This document shows positions 1-10,605 of a DNA stretch of 64,000 nt, piece by piece. The notes beneath the pieces were generated by a model that did not search any database, was not told where the DNA came from, and saw only the letters and a program-made list of their open reading frames with translations. Source of the stretch: Dendrocalamus latiflorus. Lineage: Eukaryota > Streptophyta > Magnoliopsida > Poales > Poaceae. The stretch's first letter is position 1; every line of letters begins with the position of its first letter. The translations under genes were made by a program, and so were the position numbers. The stretch spans positions 27,648,949-27,712,948 of the forward strand of contig CM029670.1 of the NCBI GenBank assembly GCA_017311315.1. The letters run 5' to 3'.

Positions 1-1600
1 ACAAATTCTTTAGGCCATAAATAGTGTTGCCACGTCTCTAAAGAACGAACAAGAGCATACAATTCTTTATCATACGTGGAATAATTAAGAGCAGAACCAT
101 TCAATTTTTCACTAAAGTAGGCAACAGGTTTGCCTTCTTGCATCAAAACACCACCAATACCAATTCCGCTAGCATCACATTCCAGTTCAAAAGTCTTACC
201 AAAATCCGGAAGTTGGAGCAATGGTGCGTGTGTAAGCTTGTCCTTCAAAAGATTAAAGGACTCCTCTTGTGATGGCCCCCAATGGAACACGACGCCCTTC
301 TTTGTCAACTCAATCAACGGTGTCGCAATAGTCCTGAATTCTTTGACAAAGCGGCGATAAAATCCTGCAAGGCCAAGAAAACTCCGCACTTGGGAGACCG
401 TCGTGGGCGTGGGCCAACTCCATATCGCCTCCACCTTGGCTCTATCAACCTCAATTCCCTGTGGAGTCACAATATAGCCAAGAAAAGAGACTCGATCCGT
501 GCAAAAGGTGCACTTCCCAAGGTTACCAAACAAACGTGCATCCCTCAAAGCATTAAAAACAGCACGTAAGTGATTCAAATGTTCATCCATGGACTTGCTA
601 TAAATCAAGATATCATCAAAGTAAACAACCACAAATTTGCCAATGAAAGGACGTAAAACCTCGTTCATTAATCTCATGAAAGTGCTAGGTGCATTAGTTA
701 AACCAAAAGGCATGACTAACCACTCATACAAGCCGAACTTAGTTTTAAAAGCAGTTTTCCATTCATCGCCAAGTTTCATTCTTATTTGGTGGTATCCACA
801 ACGCAAGTCAATCTTTGTGAAAATTACAGCACCACACAACTCATCAAGCATGTCGTCTAGCCTAGGAATAGGATGACGATACCTTACAGTAATGTTGTTA
901 ATGGCTCTACAATCTACACACATACGCCAAGAACCATCTTTTTTTGGAACCAAAAGAACAGGAACAGCACAAGGACTAAGGCTCTCACGTACGTACCCAC
1001 GGTCCAAAAGGTCTTGGACTTGTCGCTGAATCTCCTTAGTCTCTTCGGGATTGGTCCTGTATGCCGCACGGTTTGGCAAACTCGCTCCAGGAATCAAGTC
1101 AATCTGGTGCTCAATCCCTCGAATGGGTGCAAGTCCTGGAGGTATCTCATCAGGGAAAACATCTCTAAACTCCTGCAAAAGGTTAGTGACAGGAGCAGGC
1201 AAAGTGCAAGGCATATTATCAAGAGAAAATAAAGCATCTTTGCACACAAAAGCATAGCATGTATCATTAACATCATCAATTTCAGCAAGGTCTGATTTTG
1301 TGGCAAGCATAACAGAATTTTTCAAATGAATTACTTGTTGTTTTTCAGATTTATCATGTTCCTTTTGATCATTAGCAGCAGCAGCTCTCGCCCTATCGGC
1401 CTCTATAATCTCAGTTGGGGTCAAAGGCAGTAAAGTAACTTTCTTTCCCTTATGCATAAAAGTGTATTTGTTACTACTACCATGGTGTAAAGCATCATTA
1501 TCAAATTCCCAAGGTCGACCCAATAAAAGAGAGCATGCTTGCATGGGAACCACATCACAATCAACATAATCAGCATAACCACCAATGGAAAATGGACTCG
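1..1600 (-). pseudogene. Element A pol: end of protease and reverse transcriptase, open at left edge
   Basis: The minus-strand translation gives the tail of the aspartic protease and a Ty3-type reverse transcriptase. Seen in order are the RT start (PVLLVPKKDGSWRMCVDCRA), the first catalytic aspartate in FTKIDLR, the PFGLTNAPSTFMRLMN block, and the YFDDILIY catalytic box. The start of the RNase H core follows towards base 1. I noticed no stop in this stretch, but it is out of frame with gag because one base is missing from a homopolymer near 1590 relative to the sister copy. The enzyme would copy element RNA into DNA inside virus-like particles. The frameshift and the broken gag make this copy non-autonomous. 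Confidence 0.88.
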
Positions 1601-3181
1601 GCATGTTTGCGTTAACTTAGCTTTTCCAGAATCATTTAACCACTGAATATGGTATGGATGTGGATGCGGTCGCGTGGTCAAGCCAAGCTTCTTGACCAAA
1701 TCAGAACTCACCAAGTTGTTGCAGCTTCCTCCATCAATGATGACACGTGCGCGCCGGTTGTTGATTGTGAAGAAAGTCTGAAACAAATTATGGCGTTGAA
1801 GCTTATCGGGTTGTTGTACCTGTGTGCTGAGGACTCGCTGCACAATGATGCTCCGTAGCGTCGCTGTGGACGCCCCACCAAGGACCAGGTCGTCATCACC
1901 ACCGCCATTTTCGTCCGAGGCAGCAGCAACATCATCATCCTCCTCAACATCCGAAGTGCTGATGTAGCCTCCATCTTCTGTGGCGATGTATGCCCGTTGG
2001 CTAGGGCAATTCTTCTGCACATGACCAAGCCCATGGCAGCGGTGGCACTGAATGTCGGAGGAGCGGCCCGTTGAAGCCACGGAAGAAGAACTCTTGGCTG
2101 GAACCTGCAAGGAATTTTTTGAAGCATCTGCAAAGCGTGACGTGGAAGGTGGCTTCGGTGGCGCTGCTGCAATCTTGTTCACAGGTGGTGGAGGAGAACG
2201 AAAACTCAAAGAAGACTTAGGCAGTCCCGTCGATGTAGTCGTGCGCGGCGTGTAGAAGGGTCGTCCGATGCTTGCCTTCGCTGATTCCTTGCGTCCCTGC
2301 AATTCCTTTTCTGCAAGCATAGCAAGCTGGAACAACTTGTTGACAGTAGTAAATTCTTTATAATCAACAATGTCCTGAATTTCACGCCGTAACCCCCCAT
2401 AGAAACGACAAATCTTATCATCCGTGTCCTCAACAACCCCACAACGCATCATACCCTTTTGAAGCTCAGCATAATAGTCCTGAACAGAACGATCACCTTG
2501 TTCTAAGCGCTGCAATTTTTTTCTCAAATCAAGTTTATATGTGGGAGGAACAAAACGATTACGCATATCTTCTTTTAACCGCTCCCATGTATCAGGTTGT
2601 AAGCGCATGTTACTTAGTTCATTCCACCAGATAATAGCAAAGTCCTTAAACTCACTAGTAGCTTTTCTAACTCTATGTTGTTCAGGAACCAAGTGAGAAT
2701 TAAATTTCTGCTCTACTGTCATCTGCCAATCAAGATATATATCAGCATCGTAAAGACCAGCAAAAGATGGAATGGTAAACTTGACTTTAGCAAAAGGGTC
2801 GTCGTTACCATGACGGTTCTGGTTATTACCTCCCATACCATGTCGGTTTTGCTGAAGACGCCGACGTAGTCATGCATCTTGTGTCGCCCGCTGATCAATG
2901 TTGCCATCCGCATCATACACTGTGTCATCATCACGACGATGACCGTCATTGACAGGTGGCAGACGTGCCTCCAATGTGTCCATCCGACCAGTGAGGTCAG
3001 CCAACCGCCGCTCCACCCGCTCAATGCCTTCCGTGGTGTTCAACTTGGTAATGGCGGCGACGATGGTGTCCATTCTCGCGCCGAGTGAAGCATTTTGTTT
3101 GTCGAGCGTAGCTTGTAGCTAGCCGCGACTAACACACTCGTTGAAATCGACCGGTGTCTCGCCCCCTTCGTCTCCTGCCAT
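1590..3181 (-). pseudogene. Element A gag plus protease start (broken)
   Basis: This is the gag polyprotein of element A, read from the ATG at 3181. It has the structural gag region (WWNEL, RFVPP and LEQGDRSVQDYYAEL blocks), a low-complexity linker, and one CCHC zinc knuckle (CHRCHGLGHVQKNC). It then runs in frame into the protease, whose active site is IIDGGSCNNLVS. Two stops break it: CAG to TAG near 3120 and CGA to TGA at 2872-2870, both judged against the sister copy. Near 1590 a missing base moves the frame, and the reading after VHF becomes meaningless. The long open part is 2836-1421. Unlike the sister copy, gag and protease are continuous here, which shows the ancestral layout. Confidence 0.9.
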
Positions 3182-4482
3182 GGTTAGTGGAAACACAGGG
3201 AAAACAAAAGGATTATCCCTATCAACTACAAATGAAGGGCAGTGGGATCTCGCAAAGGAAGTGTCTTACCAAGCTCTTACAAGTGTTCTTACCAAAGCAG
3301 CAGGTGGTACAACCGGTGGCTGGTTCGTGAAACCATGACGAGCATGGGTACGATTGCAAGGGTCAAAACTGTGCTATCCAGAAGTAGATATATGGAGCTT
3401 GGAAGGCCAAATATGTCAGTGGAACACAAATCAATAACAGATAGTAATGCTGAATAATTGTCCAAAGCACTGGTCCTAGTTGCTGGCCTAAATGTGTCCT
3501 ATATCAGTGTTAGGATATGATGAACAAGGAATCACGGCCAGAAAGTAAACGAAGACAGCAACAAAGATGGCCAGGGAATGAGAAACTTAATTCAGCATAA
3601 GCACAAAACAAATGAAGCTCTGTCACCTAAAACTGTGCTCTGTCCGGTTTTTCTCTCTTTTTTTCCCTTTTTTTTAGGCACAGAACTCAGGTGCCTTTGC
3701 TCTCAGGCAAAACCAGGTGCCGAAATTTTTCTTTTTTGTTTCTTTTTTCTGTTATTTTTTTCACAAAGCAGAGCACAGAAATAGGAACCACACAAAGTTT
3801 CACCTCAATCTAATGTAAGGTGTGGCCTACAGAAAATGATGAATGTGCTGTAAATTTGGTGATGAAAGTTCGGAGCTCGAGTACTGCACTTTCCAGGCCG
3901 AATTTGGGCAAAATAAATTCGTCGAAACCTGACAGAGTCAGGTCGGTTTCGGATGCAAAATTTAATTTCACCCAATTTCAAAAAACAAAATCGCCTGATT
4001 TCGAGTCCGTATGCAAAAGTTATGGCCGTTTGAAGATGGGACTCCGAGTTATGGTTTCTGTATAGGCCGAAACGAAATAGGGTGGAGGGAATCGGTGGAA
4101 ATTGGTGGCGGAAACTCGGGGAATGGTGGGGGATGATACTGTGTGATCACGAGACGCGAAGGATGACTCAAACAGAGGGTGGGATATGGGTGGGAAAACA
4201 AAAACAGAGGGTGGAATACGCGATGGATGACGGCTAGGGTTTGTATGGGATGAAGCGGAAGCAAGACAACCCGAAATAAAACACAATCTAAACCAGCAAC
4301 ACAACTCGACTAAGGACACAAACTCAACACTACGGACTCTGGAATCAAATTGTGCAAAGGCTAAACGAGATCTAGGACAGGAAACAACCTATGACTACAA
4401 TTGTTTTTTGTAGGGCTTTTTCATGGACTCTAGGATGAAACCGAAAACAACAAAGGAGGGTAACGCGAACCTGAAGGAACAC
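3182..4482 (-). other. Element A 5' untranslated leader
   Basis: About 1.3 kb lies between the PBS and the gag start. It has no long coding frame on the element strand. It contains T-rich runs on the plus strand (about 3640-3780) and the sentence-like motif around 4000-4035 (GTATGCAAAAGTTATGGCC), which recurs elsewhere in the window. The same leader, with small differences, is present in the sister element at 42352-43598. Confidence 0.7.
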
Positions 4483-4500
4483 CTGAAGCTCTGATTACCA
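4483..4500 (-). other. Primer-binding site of element A (tRNA-iMet type)
   Basis: On the minus strand the bases next to the 5' LTR read AG then TGGTAATCAGAGCTTCAG. This matches the usual initiator-Met tRNA primer site TGGTATCAGAGC with one extra A. The sister element has the same extra A, so it is a family trait and not a local error. Confidence 0.8.
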
Positions 4501-4502
4501 CT

Positions 4503-5419
4503 TGATGGGGACGGGGTCCCGATCTACCAACAGGTTCTGGATATGTTCGATTTGGTGGAGGCGCGACACAAATCGATCCGGCTTCCGAACGACACGTTCC
4601 GAACCCCGCAATCGCAGCACCACGTCTCCTCAGGTTATCAACCGTGCACAGCCGGTTGACCTCACCAAGAAGGCTAATCCATGCCTGCGAATCAAAGAAC
4701 ACAAGCAAGAACAAGGAAGAACACAACTGAATTGCAGATGTATTGATTTAGCACTCGAAAGTTGGGGTCTCACAAACCGATGAACGGCGATACTGTTCAA
4801 AGACAGAATTAATCTAAGCAAAACCCAACCCTAATGGTGGGGGTGGCGGCTGGATATAAAGGAGTTAGGGGCGTGCAAAACCCCTAGACGCGCCCCTAAT
4901 GGGCTCCAACACGATACAAAGCCGAACGGCCCAAAGACGGTGGCGCAGCACCCTGACAGATTCTGAATGCCCACTTGTTTCGACGATTCCCATTGACTCA
5001 GAAGGAATTTTGACATGGGACTAGAGCCATTGGAAAGGTAGTCTTCTCAGCTTTCCATACATATGTGGAACGTCCAAAACGGAGTCCGGATACGATCTGG
5101 GCGTCCGTTTTAGTGCGGCCTGGTCCTGGACTCCGAATTGGATTCGAAGTCGGCTTGAGTTGGACCTCCATCATGATTCGACCACCCTTGCTGGACTTGT
5201 GCGCCTCGTAGCCCTTCTCCAAGTACTTCTAGGTCCTCTCCATGGTTCCTAATCATAATTAAATCATTAGGTAGCAATCGATTCTCAAATGAACAAAAAG
5301 AAGTACTTTGGAACGAGCTCACCTGTAAATTCAATTGTCGGGCGCGAGCTCTAGTGATTGGTCCTTGAATGTCAAGTGGAGGAGTGTTGTGTGTATCAGA
5401 CGAAGTGATGTCCGCATCA
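4503..5419 (-). repeat. 5' LTR of gypsy element A
   Basis: This 917-bp LTR reads TGATG...CATCA at its ends on the minus strand. It is homologous over its whole length to the two LTRs at 36917-37764 and 43619-44478. It carries about 57 bp around 4833-4890, including a TATATCC-like stretch on the element strand, that both LTRs of the sister element lack. The end of the integrase reading frame also extends into this family's LTR (frame visible at 5250-5400). Confidence 0.92.
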
Positions 5420-7524
5420 GGGGAGGCGCCACCTCCCCCTCTAACCCTAGCCGCCCTCCCCCTCTCCCCCTTTCCTGGTTGCGCCCCCTCCCTTCCAACC
5501 CTTGCGCCGCCCAGCAGCACCCCTTCCTCCCCTCTCCTCCATTGCCGGTGATCAAGACCTCCATGCGTTGCCGAACGAGCGGGGGAAAGGAATGAATCGC
5601 AGCTAGGCGGTTGGATCTGGAGGAAGGGAAGAAGAAGAAGGGAAAAAGAGGAAAAGAAGGAGAGGAGGAATTCGTGGGGAGTTCGTTGTATTTGACAGCG
5701 GATTGCCAAGGGTAATCCCTGTTCTTCCCCTAGTAGATGTATATTCTAATTGCGCTATCAATGTCGGTATTCTGGACTGCTAGAACAGATCGGGTTAGTC
5801 GGTTGTTTTGGGGAAGATTCTTGGGGATTTAGGTCTGGTCTTCTCCTAGAGATTTGTAGAGGACATCTTTAGCTTTCCAGGAAGTGCTAGAACGCATCAT
5901 TCGAACCTCTGTAGAAAAAGTTATGATTTTTCTAGTCGAACTGTCTTGTAGATCGGGGAATTTCCTGTCAGGTTTCGGTAGATGGGTTGGGCGATTAGAA
6001 ATCAGGAGAATCAGAGGGTCTCCATATTATGAAAGTTTCAGATATTTTCCTCAGCTTTCCAAAAAGGTCAAGAAATCCAGATTCCGACTCTCGGGGTGAA
6101 AGTTATGACAATTTTAGTGTGCTGTCCAGAGAACTCGTTATGGAATTGATGTTCTAGAAAGTTAGATGGTGCGGGTAGAAGTTGGCCGAATCAGGGAGAC
6201 TCACCAACTAGAGTTAGTTAGATAATTTAATTATCTTTCCAGAAAATCTGAGAACGCCCTGTTCGGACTTCTGTACCATTAGATAAGAATTTTTGAAGTT
6301 GACTGTCTGTAGAGGGGGACAGGGTGCCCGAAAAGATTTGGGGTTTTGAGTCAAGTTAAACATGTTGGGTTAGTTGGGGGTGTTTTTGTTTAATATAAAG
6401 ACTCGTTACTGTTGCCTTACAAATTATTATAATTATTGTTCAGGAGGAGGACGGATTCCAGGAGCCGCACCTTCTGCTCATTCCCCGTTTTCTCGTGGTT
6501 AAGGCAAGTACAATAGTGGTCTAACCTTCATAGTATGGATTATGGATGATTGATGGTTTGTGGATGTTTTGATCTATCTTATGAGAATATTTGATTTTGA
6601 TCATGTTAATGCTATGATTGAATTTGGTTATCGCTGATTGCAAACGCATGAGAGAATTTCTGGTGCATAGTTACCGTGAATGCAATTTATTCATTGAGAC
6701 ATTCACATGTGTGCATCATATTGATTATTGAGGTTTTGGTCACGAGACGACCATATTTGAGGTCCCCGCCATGTTGATGTCATGACGGGCTAAAGGTCCC
6801 CATGCTTGAAGAGCATGGGATTAGGTCCCCATACTTGCGGAGTATGGGCAATGGTCCCTGTACCAGAGGGTACGGGCATGGGTGTGCATTGACGGATGCA
6901 GACTCCGCATTACCGGTAAAATGCGAAAGAGAAGAGATAAAGAGATTCTTTTGAACATACTGCATAGCATGATTTATTTATTTGATTGATGGATGATCAT
7001 GGGAAGTGATGTTTCCCTTTTACTCTCGTTGCCACTATTTATATTTGCTGAGTCGTTGGACTCACACTTGTTTGTTGTTGTGGTTGTTGTTTGTTTTTTT
7101 AGGTACCTACATGAGACCGGCATGCATGGGATAAAGATGGATTAGCTTGTTGCACTTGCACGGTCCATTCACCTTGGAAGAAATAAAGAACCTTAATCAT
7201 TATTTGTTGAATAGCTTAAGTGGTAACTGATTAAAGATCACCATGTTTGGAATGTAATAAAGGTTTAGAACTATTACATTGTTTACGTTCTTATTTAAGT
7301 ATTGTGGTTGAGATTGTGATGTCAAACATAATTCAGTTTGTTTAGAATTGGATATTTAATGTTTACTATTATTCAGATCATTTGTTTATGCATGATTGAA
7401 ACCTTTGATTTACTCATTAATCAAAGGAGGTTCTGCTGAAATTTTGTAAGGTGAATATAGGTTCTTCTTTAATATGTTGTTAGTTTAGTAGCATTCCAGG
7501 TCATTGTTTGGTTGGGGTGTTACA
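5420..7524 (+). repeat. LTR E: 3' part of a large gypsy-type LTR, interrupted by element A
   Basis: The segment ends with TTGGGGTGTTACA, the classic end of a grass gypsy LTR whose other end would read TGTAACACCCC. It breaks into the copia B gag exactly at 7524/7525. Features fit the plus orientation: a GC-rich leader-like block (5420-5710), repeated 'aaagttatga' phrases (5920-6290), a run near 7040-7100 resembling other grass LTRs (GAGTCGTTGGACTCACAC), and AATAAA near 7255. The left part, including any TATA box, was separated by the element A insertion at 5419 and lies off the window. The expected TSD next to its right end would be AGATG (7525-7529), which cannot be verified here. No gene is seen in it. 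Confidence 0.72.
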
Positions 7525-8843
7525 AGATGTAAGTGGAGTAAGCTCCCGTGATAGTCTATCTACTTCCTTCTCTAACTCAGTACACCTAGCCTAGCTCTAG
7601 CATGAAAACCACCTAGCTTAAGAAAAGCATGATTGAGCTGGTCGTAGGTGGGGCATACCTCGTCCGAGTCGGAGTACAGCTCGCTGTCGCTCAGTTCGCC
7701 CTCGAGGGCCATGAAGCACATGCCGGAGAAGTCGTCGCCGCCATCCTTGGGCTCTTGATCACCCGTCCCGTCGTCGTCGCTCCATCCCTCCACCTCGCTG
7801 AGGTCGAGGTCGTCGAAGGCGGTGAGGACGCGGTGGAAGAGCTTCTTGGCTTTGCCAAAGTTGCGGAACTTCTTCTTGCCTTGTGCAGGAGCTGGAGGCT
7901 TCTTGTTGCGGTTCTTGTCGGTGTAGTCGTTCTTGCCCAAACCGCCGTAGTCGTTCTTGCCTTTCTCCAGCTTGGGGCAGTTTGCCCGAATGTGGTTGGG
8001 GCCACCACACTCGAAGCAAATCACCGGTCCTCCTCTCTTTCTGTCCCTCCTCCCCTTGTAAGCATGGGAAAATCTTTGAGCAAGGAGGGCCAGCTGCTCA
8101 TCCGCAAGCTGCACTAACTGATCATCAGTTATGTCACACAGAGCAGCAAGGGAGAATCCGCAAAGAGAATCAGAAGAAGAGGAACCAGAAGCCAACGTGG
8201 GATCAGTGACCAAAGCCATCGACTGTGACTTCGCCCTACGAGAGACAACGTCAATCTCGTGAGTCTTCAGGCACGAGTACAGCGCGTCAAGAGTCAAGGT
8301 CGAGAGGTCTGTCGTGTCCTTGATGGTGGTCACTTTCATCTCCCAAACACGCAGATCAAGTGCCGCGAGCATCTGACGAGCGTTGTCCGAGTCGGGGTAT
8401 GTGAGACCGACCGCTCGGAAGTTGCTCAAGATCTTGTGGAAGCGCGCAAAGCACTCATCGAGGGACTCACCAGCAAGCATCTCGAATTTGTTATATTCTC
8501 GCTTGAACTGGTCCTGTCGAACCGTCTTGATCTGGGTGGTGCCCTCATGGTATGCGTCGAGGGTCACCCAGATATCGCAGGCGGACGACAGGTGAGAGAT
8601 GCGATCGAATTCGCTTCTGCTCAAGCCCTGGATAATGATGTTCCTTGCCTTCGCATTTGCCTCAACATCGGGCATGTTCACCATGTTGATGTTGTCATCG
8701 GCAGGAACAACATATCGCACCTTCACTTTCCGCCAGATGGCGTACCCCTGAGCCTGGATGTATGTCTCCATTCGGCTCTTCCAGAAGGGGTAATCGATGC
8801 CATCGAAAATGGGCGGCTTGGTGGAGTACTTGTCCGTCGCCAT
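7525..8843 (-). pseudogene. Copia B gag, frameshifted and truncated
   Basis: The open part is 423 residues (8843-7572), starting MATDKYSTKPPIFDG. It has the copia gag domain (YPFWKSRMETYIQAQG, the GLSRSEFDRI region, KTHEIDVVSRR) and a CCHC zinc knuckle (CFECGGPNHIRANC) near residues 276-289. An acidic stretch (DLDLSEVEGWSDDDG) follows. It aligns with gag of element C throughout. At about 7590 the sequence differs from C by indels and the frame shifts, ending at 7572. The homologous sequence continues to 7525, where LTR E begins. Gag would form the particle that packages element RNA. Confidence 0.92.
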
Positions 8844-8882
8844 GGCTCTTGAGACCGGTTAAGATTTATTGATTTGAGCTAT

Positions 8883-8897
8883 CCGGCTCTGATACCA
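8883..8897 (-). other. Primer-binding site of copia B (tRNA-iMet type)
   Basis: The minus strand reads TGGTATCAGAGCCGG two bases inside the LTR end at 8900, an exact initiator-Met tRNA primer site. It fixes both the element orientation and the inner LTR boundary. Confidence 0.9.
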
Positions 8898-9092
8898 ATT
8901 GTAGGACCGAAATGGCGACAGAAGGGGGGGTGAATGTCGATCTTTAAAAATCCCCCAACAAGTATCTTCTCCTCCAATAGCTATGTGAGCTATGAAGGAG
9001 GAAGACCAGTGTTCACAAGAAGACACAGCAGCAGGAAAAACACAAATCCAGAGACCAGCAAGCAAGAAAAATCAATTCGGGAAAATTCTGGC

Positions 9093-9171
9093 CTCAGGCG
9101 GTAGTACCGGAGTGCTATCCGCGGTAGTACCGCTTGAGCGGTAGTACCGGGGTTCTGAGCGGTAGTACCGC
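9093..9171. repeat. Four near-palindromic GCGGTAGTACCG repeats in the copia B LTR
   Basis: Four copies of GCGGTAGTACCG lie within about 80 bp, separated by 9-14 bases. Each is almost its own reverse complement (CGGT/ACCG arms around AGT). Element C has a different near-palindrome, CGGTCAGACCG, at the matching place in its LTR. The position, roughly 190-270 bases before the LTR/PBS junction, puts the array in the transcribed leader. Confidence 0.85.
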
Positions 9172-10058
9172 ACGACAGAGACGGACAGCAGGGTTTCAGG
9201 CTGAAAGAAATAGAACTTTGGATTTTTGGCTAATTTGAGGGTTTGCTCTCAATCTCTTTGATCCAAAGCCTTACTACAATGTACCAAATAGTAAGGAGAC
9301 CCTGAGAAACAAGAGAAACAAACCAAGAAGCAAGAATTTCAGATTATGGGTAAAAATCTGAAATTTTGCAAGACCCGAGCCAAAAATCAAATTGCTTCCC
9401 AACCTTTGATCCTATGGCCAAGAGATTTTGCAGATATGTTAGCAATAGCCATAGAACTCCTCAGACAAAAACTCAAGGCATTTCCTTAAGAGAATCAAGA
9501 ATTCAACCAAACCCTAGAAAAGCTCTGAAGAATAGGGAAGCCTCAAAAATGAAATCTTGAGATTAAATGAAGTTTGCTCTTGGGAAACTTGATCAAATGA
9601 TCTTGGAGAATCATCCTAACCTAGAGCAACCCATTTTGGGCCTTCTCAACAAGAAAAACACAAGAACTCAAGAACTCAAGAAATCAAGAAATGAGGCATC
9701 GAAGGGAAACAGAGAGCACGGGAGAAGAACTTCAAATTTCATTCCAACCAATCAAGGATTACAAGGGATACAAAGAACTACGTCCCCATGCGCATGGACA
9801 TTCGGAGGAATGATTACAAGATGGATCAACTCTCCCTCTCCCTCTCCCTAAGCCAAGAACTCACTCACTACATGCTTCTTGGAGAGACACAACCAGGAAG
9901 AGCTATGAAGGGAGGAGACAACCTACAGACCACCTCTGTATTTCTCACCAACTCATCAACCACTAAAGAGCAAAGGAGAAACAACCTCCCAAAGCCTCTT
10001 TTGACTAGCAAACCCTAATTCACTATCAAATCCATGTAGAGGCATGCAGCCCCTCCAC

Positions 10059-10069
10059 CTATTTATAGC
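10059..10069 (-). promoter_or_regulatory. TATA box of the copia B LTR
   Basis: The element strand reads GGCTATAAATAGG. The corresponding position in element C holds GGCTATAAAAGG (about 61019). Shared placement in two diverged LTRs supports it as the core promoter of this family. Confidence 0.7.
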
Positions 10070-10605
10070 CTTGGCTAACGGGTCTCCAACCCGTTACGCC
10101 TGCTATACCCGAACGGAACCGTCTCCCACTTGTGCAGCCTCGCGAAATTCCCGATTCGCCCCTCCTGCACCTTCCGGGAAGCTTCCGCGCTCCTTGCCTC
10201 GCACGCCTCGCAACCACCTCGAGTCCATGTCATCTTCGACACCTCCTGACTATTCCGACCTCAACGCCACCTGCGCCTAGTACAGTCCTCTGTGTCTCAC
10301 CACGACTCCATCTCGACGTCCTGCAGTCACACAGACAAGAAACACGTCAAATAGCACCGCTCGATACATGAAAGCGTAAATATCATAAACACATCATGCT
10401 TACCCATGATGAAGTCCAAACCTGTCGAAATATTAGAATATGCATCTTAAGCCCATATGACCAAGTTTGACCAAACCGACCGAGCCCGTTGCACCACGCA
10501 ACGACATGGTCCAGACCACCCAAACCAAACTCGACTATCCTAAACCCTTGTCAATTACTCATCACTCTCATGGGGTCACGACCACCTGGTCTCTTAGATG
10601 GTATT

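Larger units (their letters stand above)
1..5419 (-). mobile_element. Ty3/gypsy element A, partial (5' LTR, gag, start of pol)
   Basis: This is the right-hand part of a minus-strand Ty3/gypsy retrotransposon that continues past the left window edge. Reading on the minus strand, the order is 5' LTR (5419-4503), PBS, about 1.3 kb of leader, gag, protease, and reverse transcriptase up to base 1. It is collinear and highly similar to the complete element at 36917-44478; window base 1 corresponds to about 39211 there. Its integrase and 3' LTR lie outside the window, so its left TSD cannot be checked. It has inserted into another LTR (5420-7524). Damage visible: gag stop codons at about 3120 and 2870-2872, and a one-base loss in a T run (minus strand) near 1590. 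Confidence 0.93.
7525..10605 (-). mobile_element. Ty1/copia element B, 5' half (LTR, PBS, gag)
   Basis: This is the 5' part of a minus-strand copia element of the same family as element C (49.0-62.2 kb). The order on the minus strand is LTR (about 10605-8900), PBS (8897-8883), and gag from 8843 down to 7525. At 7525 it is cut by LTR E. Everything downstream (protease, integrase, RT) would lie left of the window. The far end of its LTR is uncertain: homology to the C 3' LTR is clear up to about 10605 and then fades, so 10605 may be a truncation point and not the true LTR terminus. Confidence 0.85.
8900..10605 (-). repeat. 5' LTR of copia B
   Basis: The inner end is at 8900 (element strand ...GGTCCTACA, then the PBS). 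It is homologous, in reverse orientation, to about 60480-62220 of element C. It carries a TATA box at 10059-10069 (element strand GCTATAAATAGG), four near-palindromic GCGGTAGTACCG units at 9093-9171, and several long A/T-rich leader blocks. The outer end is estimated only. No gene is seen here, although several meaningless open frames cross it. Confidence 0.78.

Noticed and set aside
7629..8852. Plus-strand frames of 162 and 197 codons over copia B
   Set aside because: They are antisense shadows of the copia gag, which has a zinc knuckle and family homology on the minus strand.
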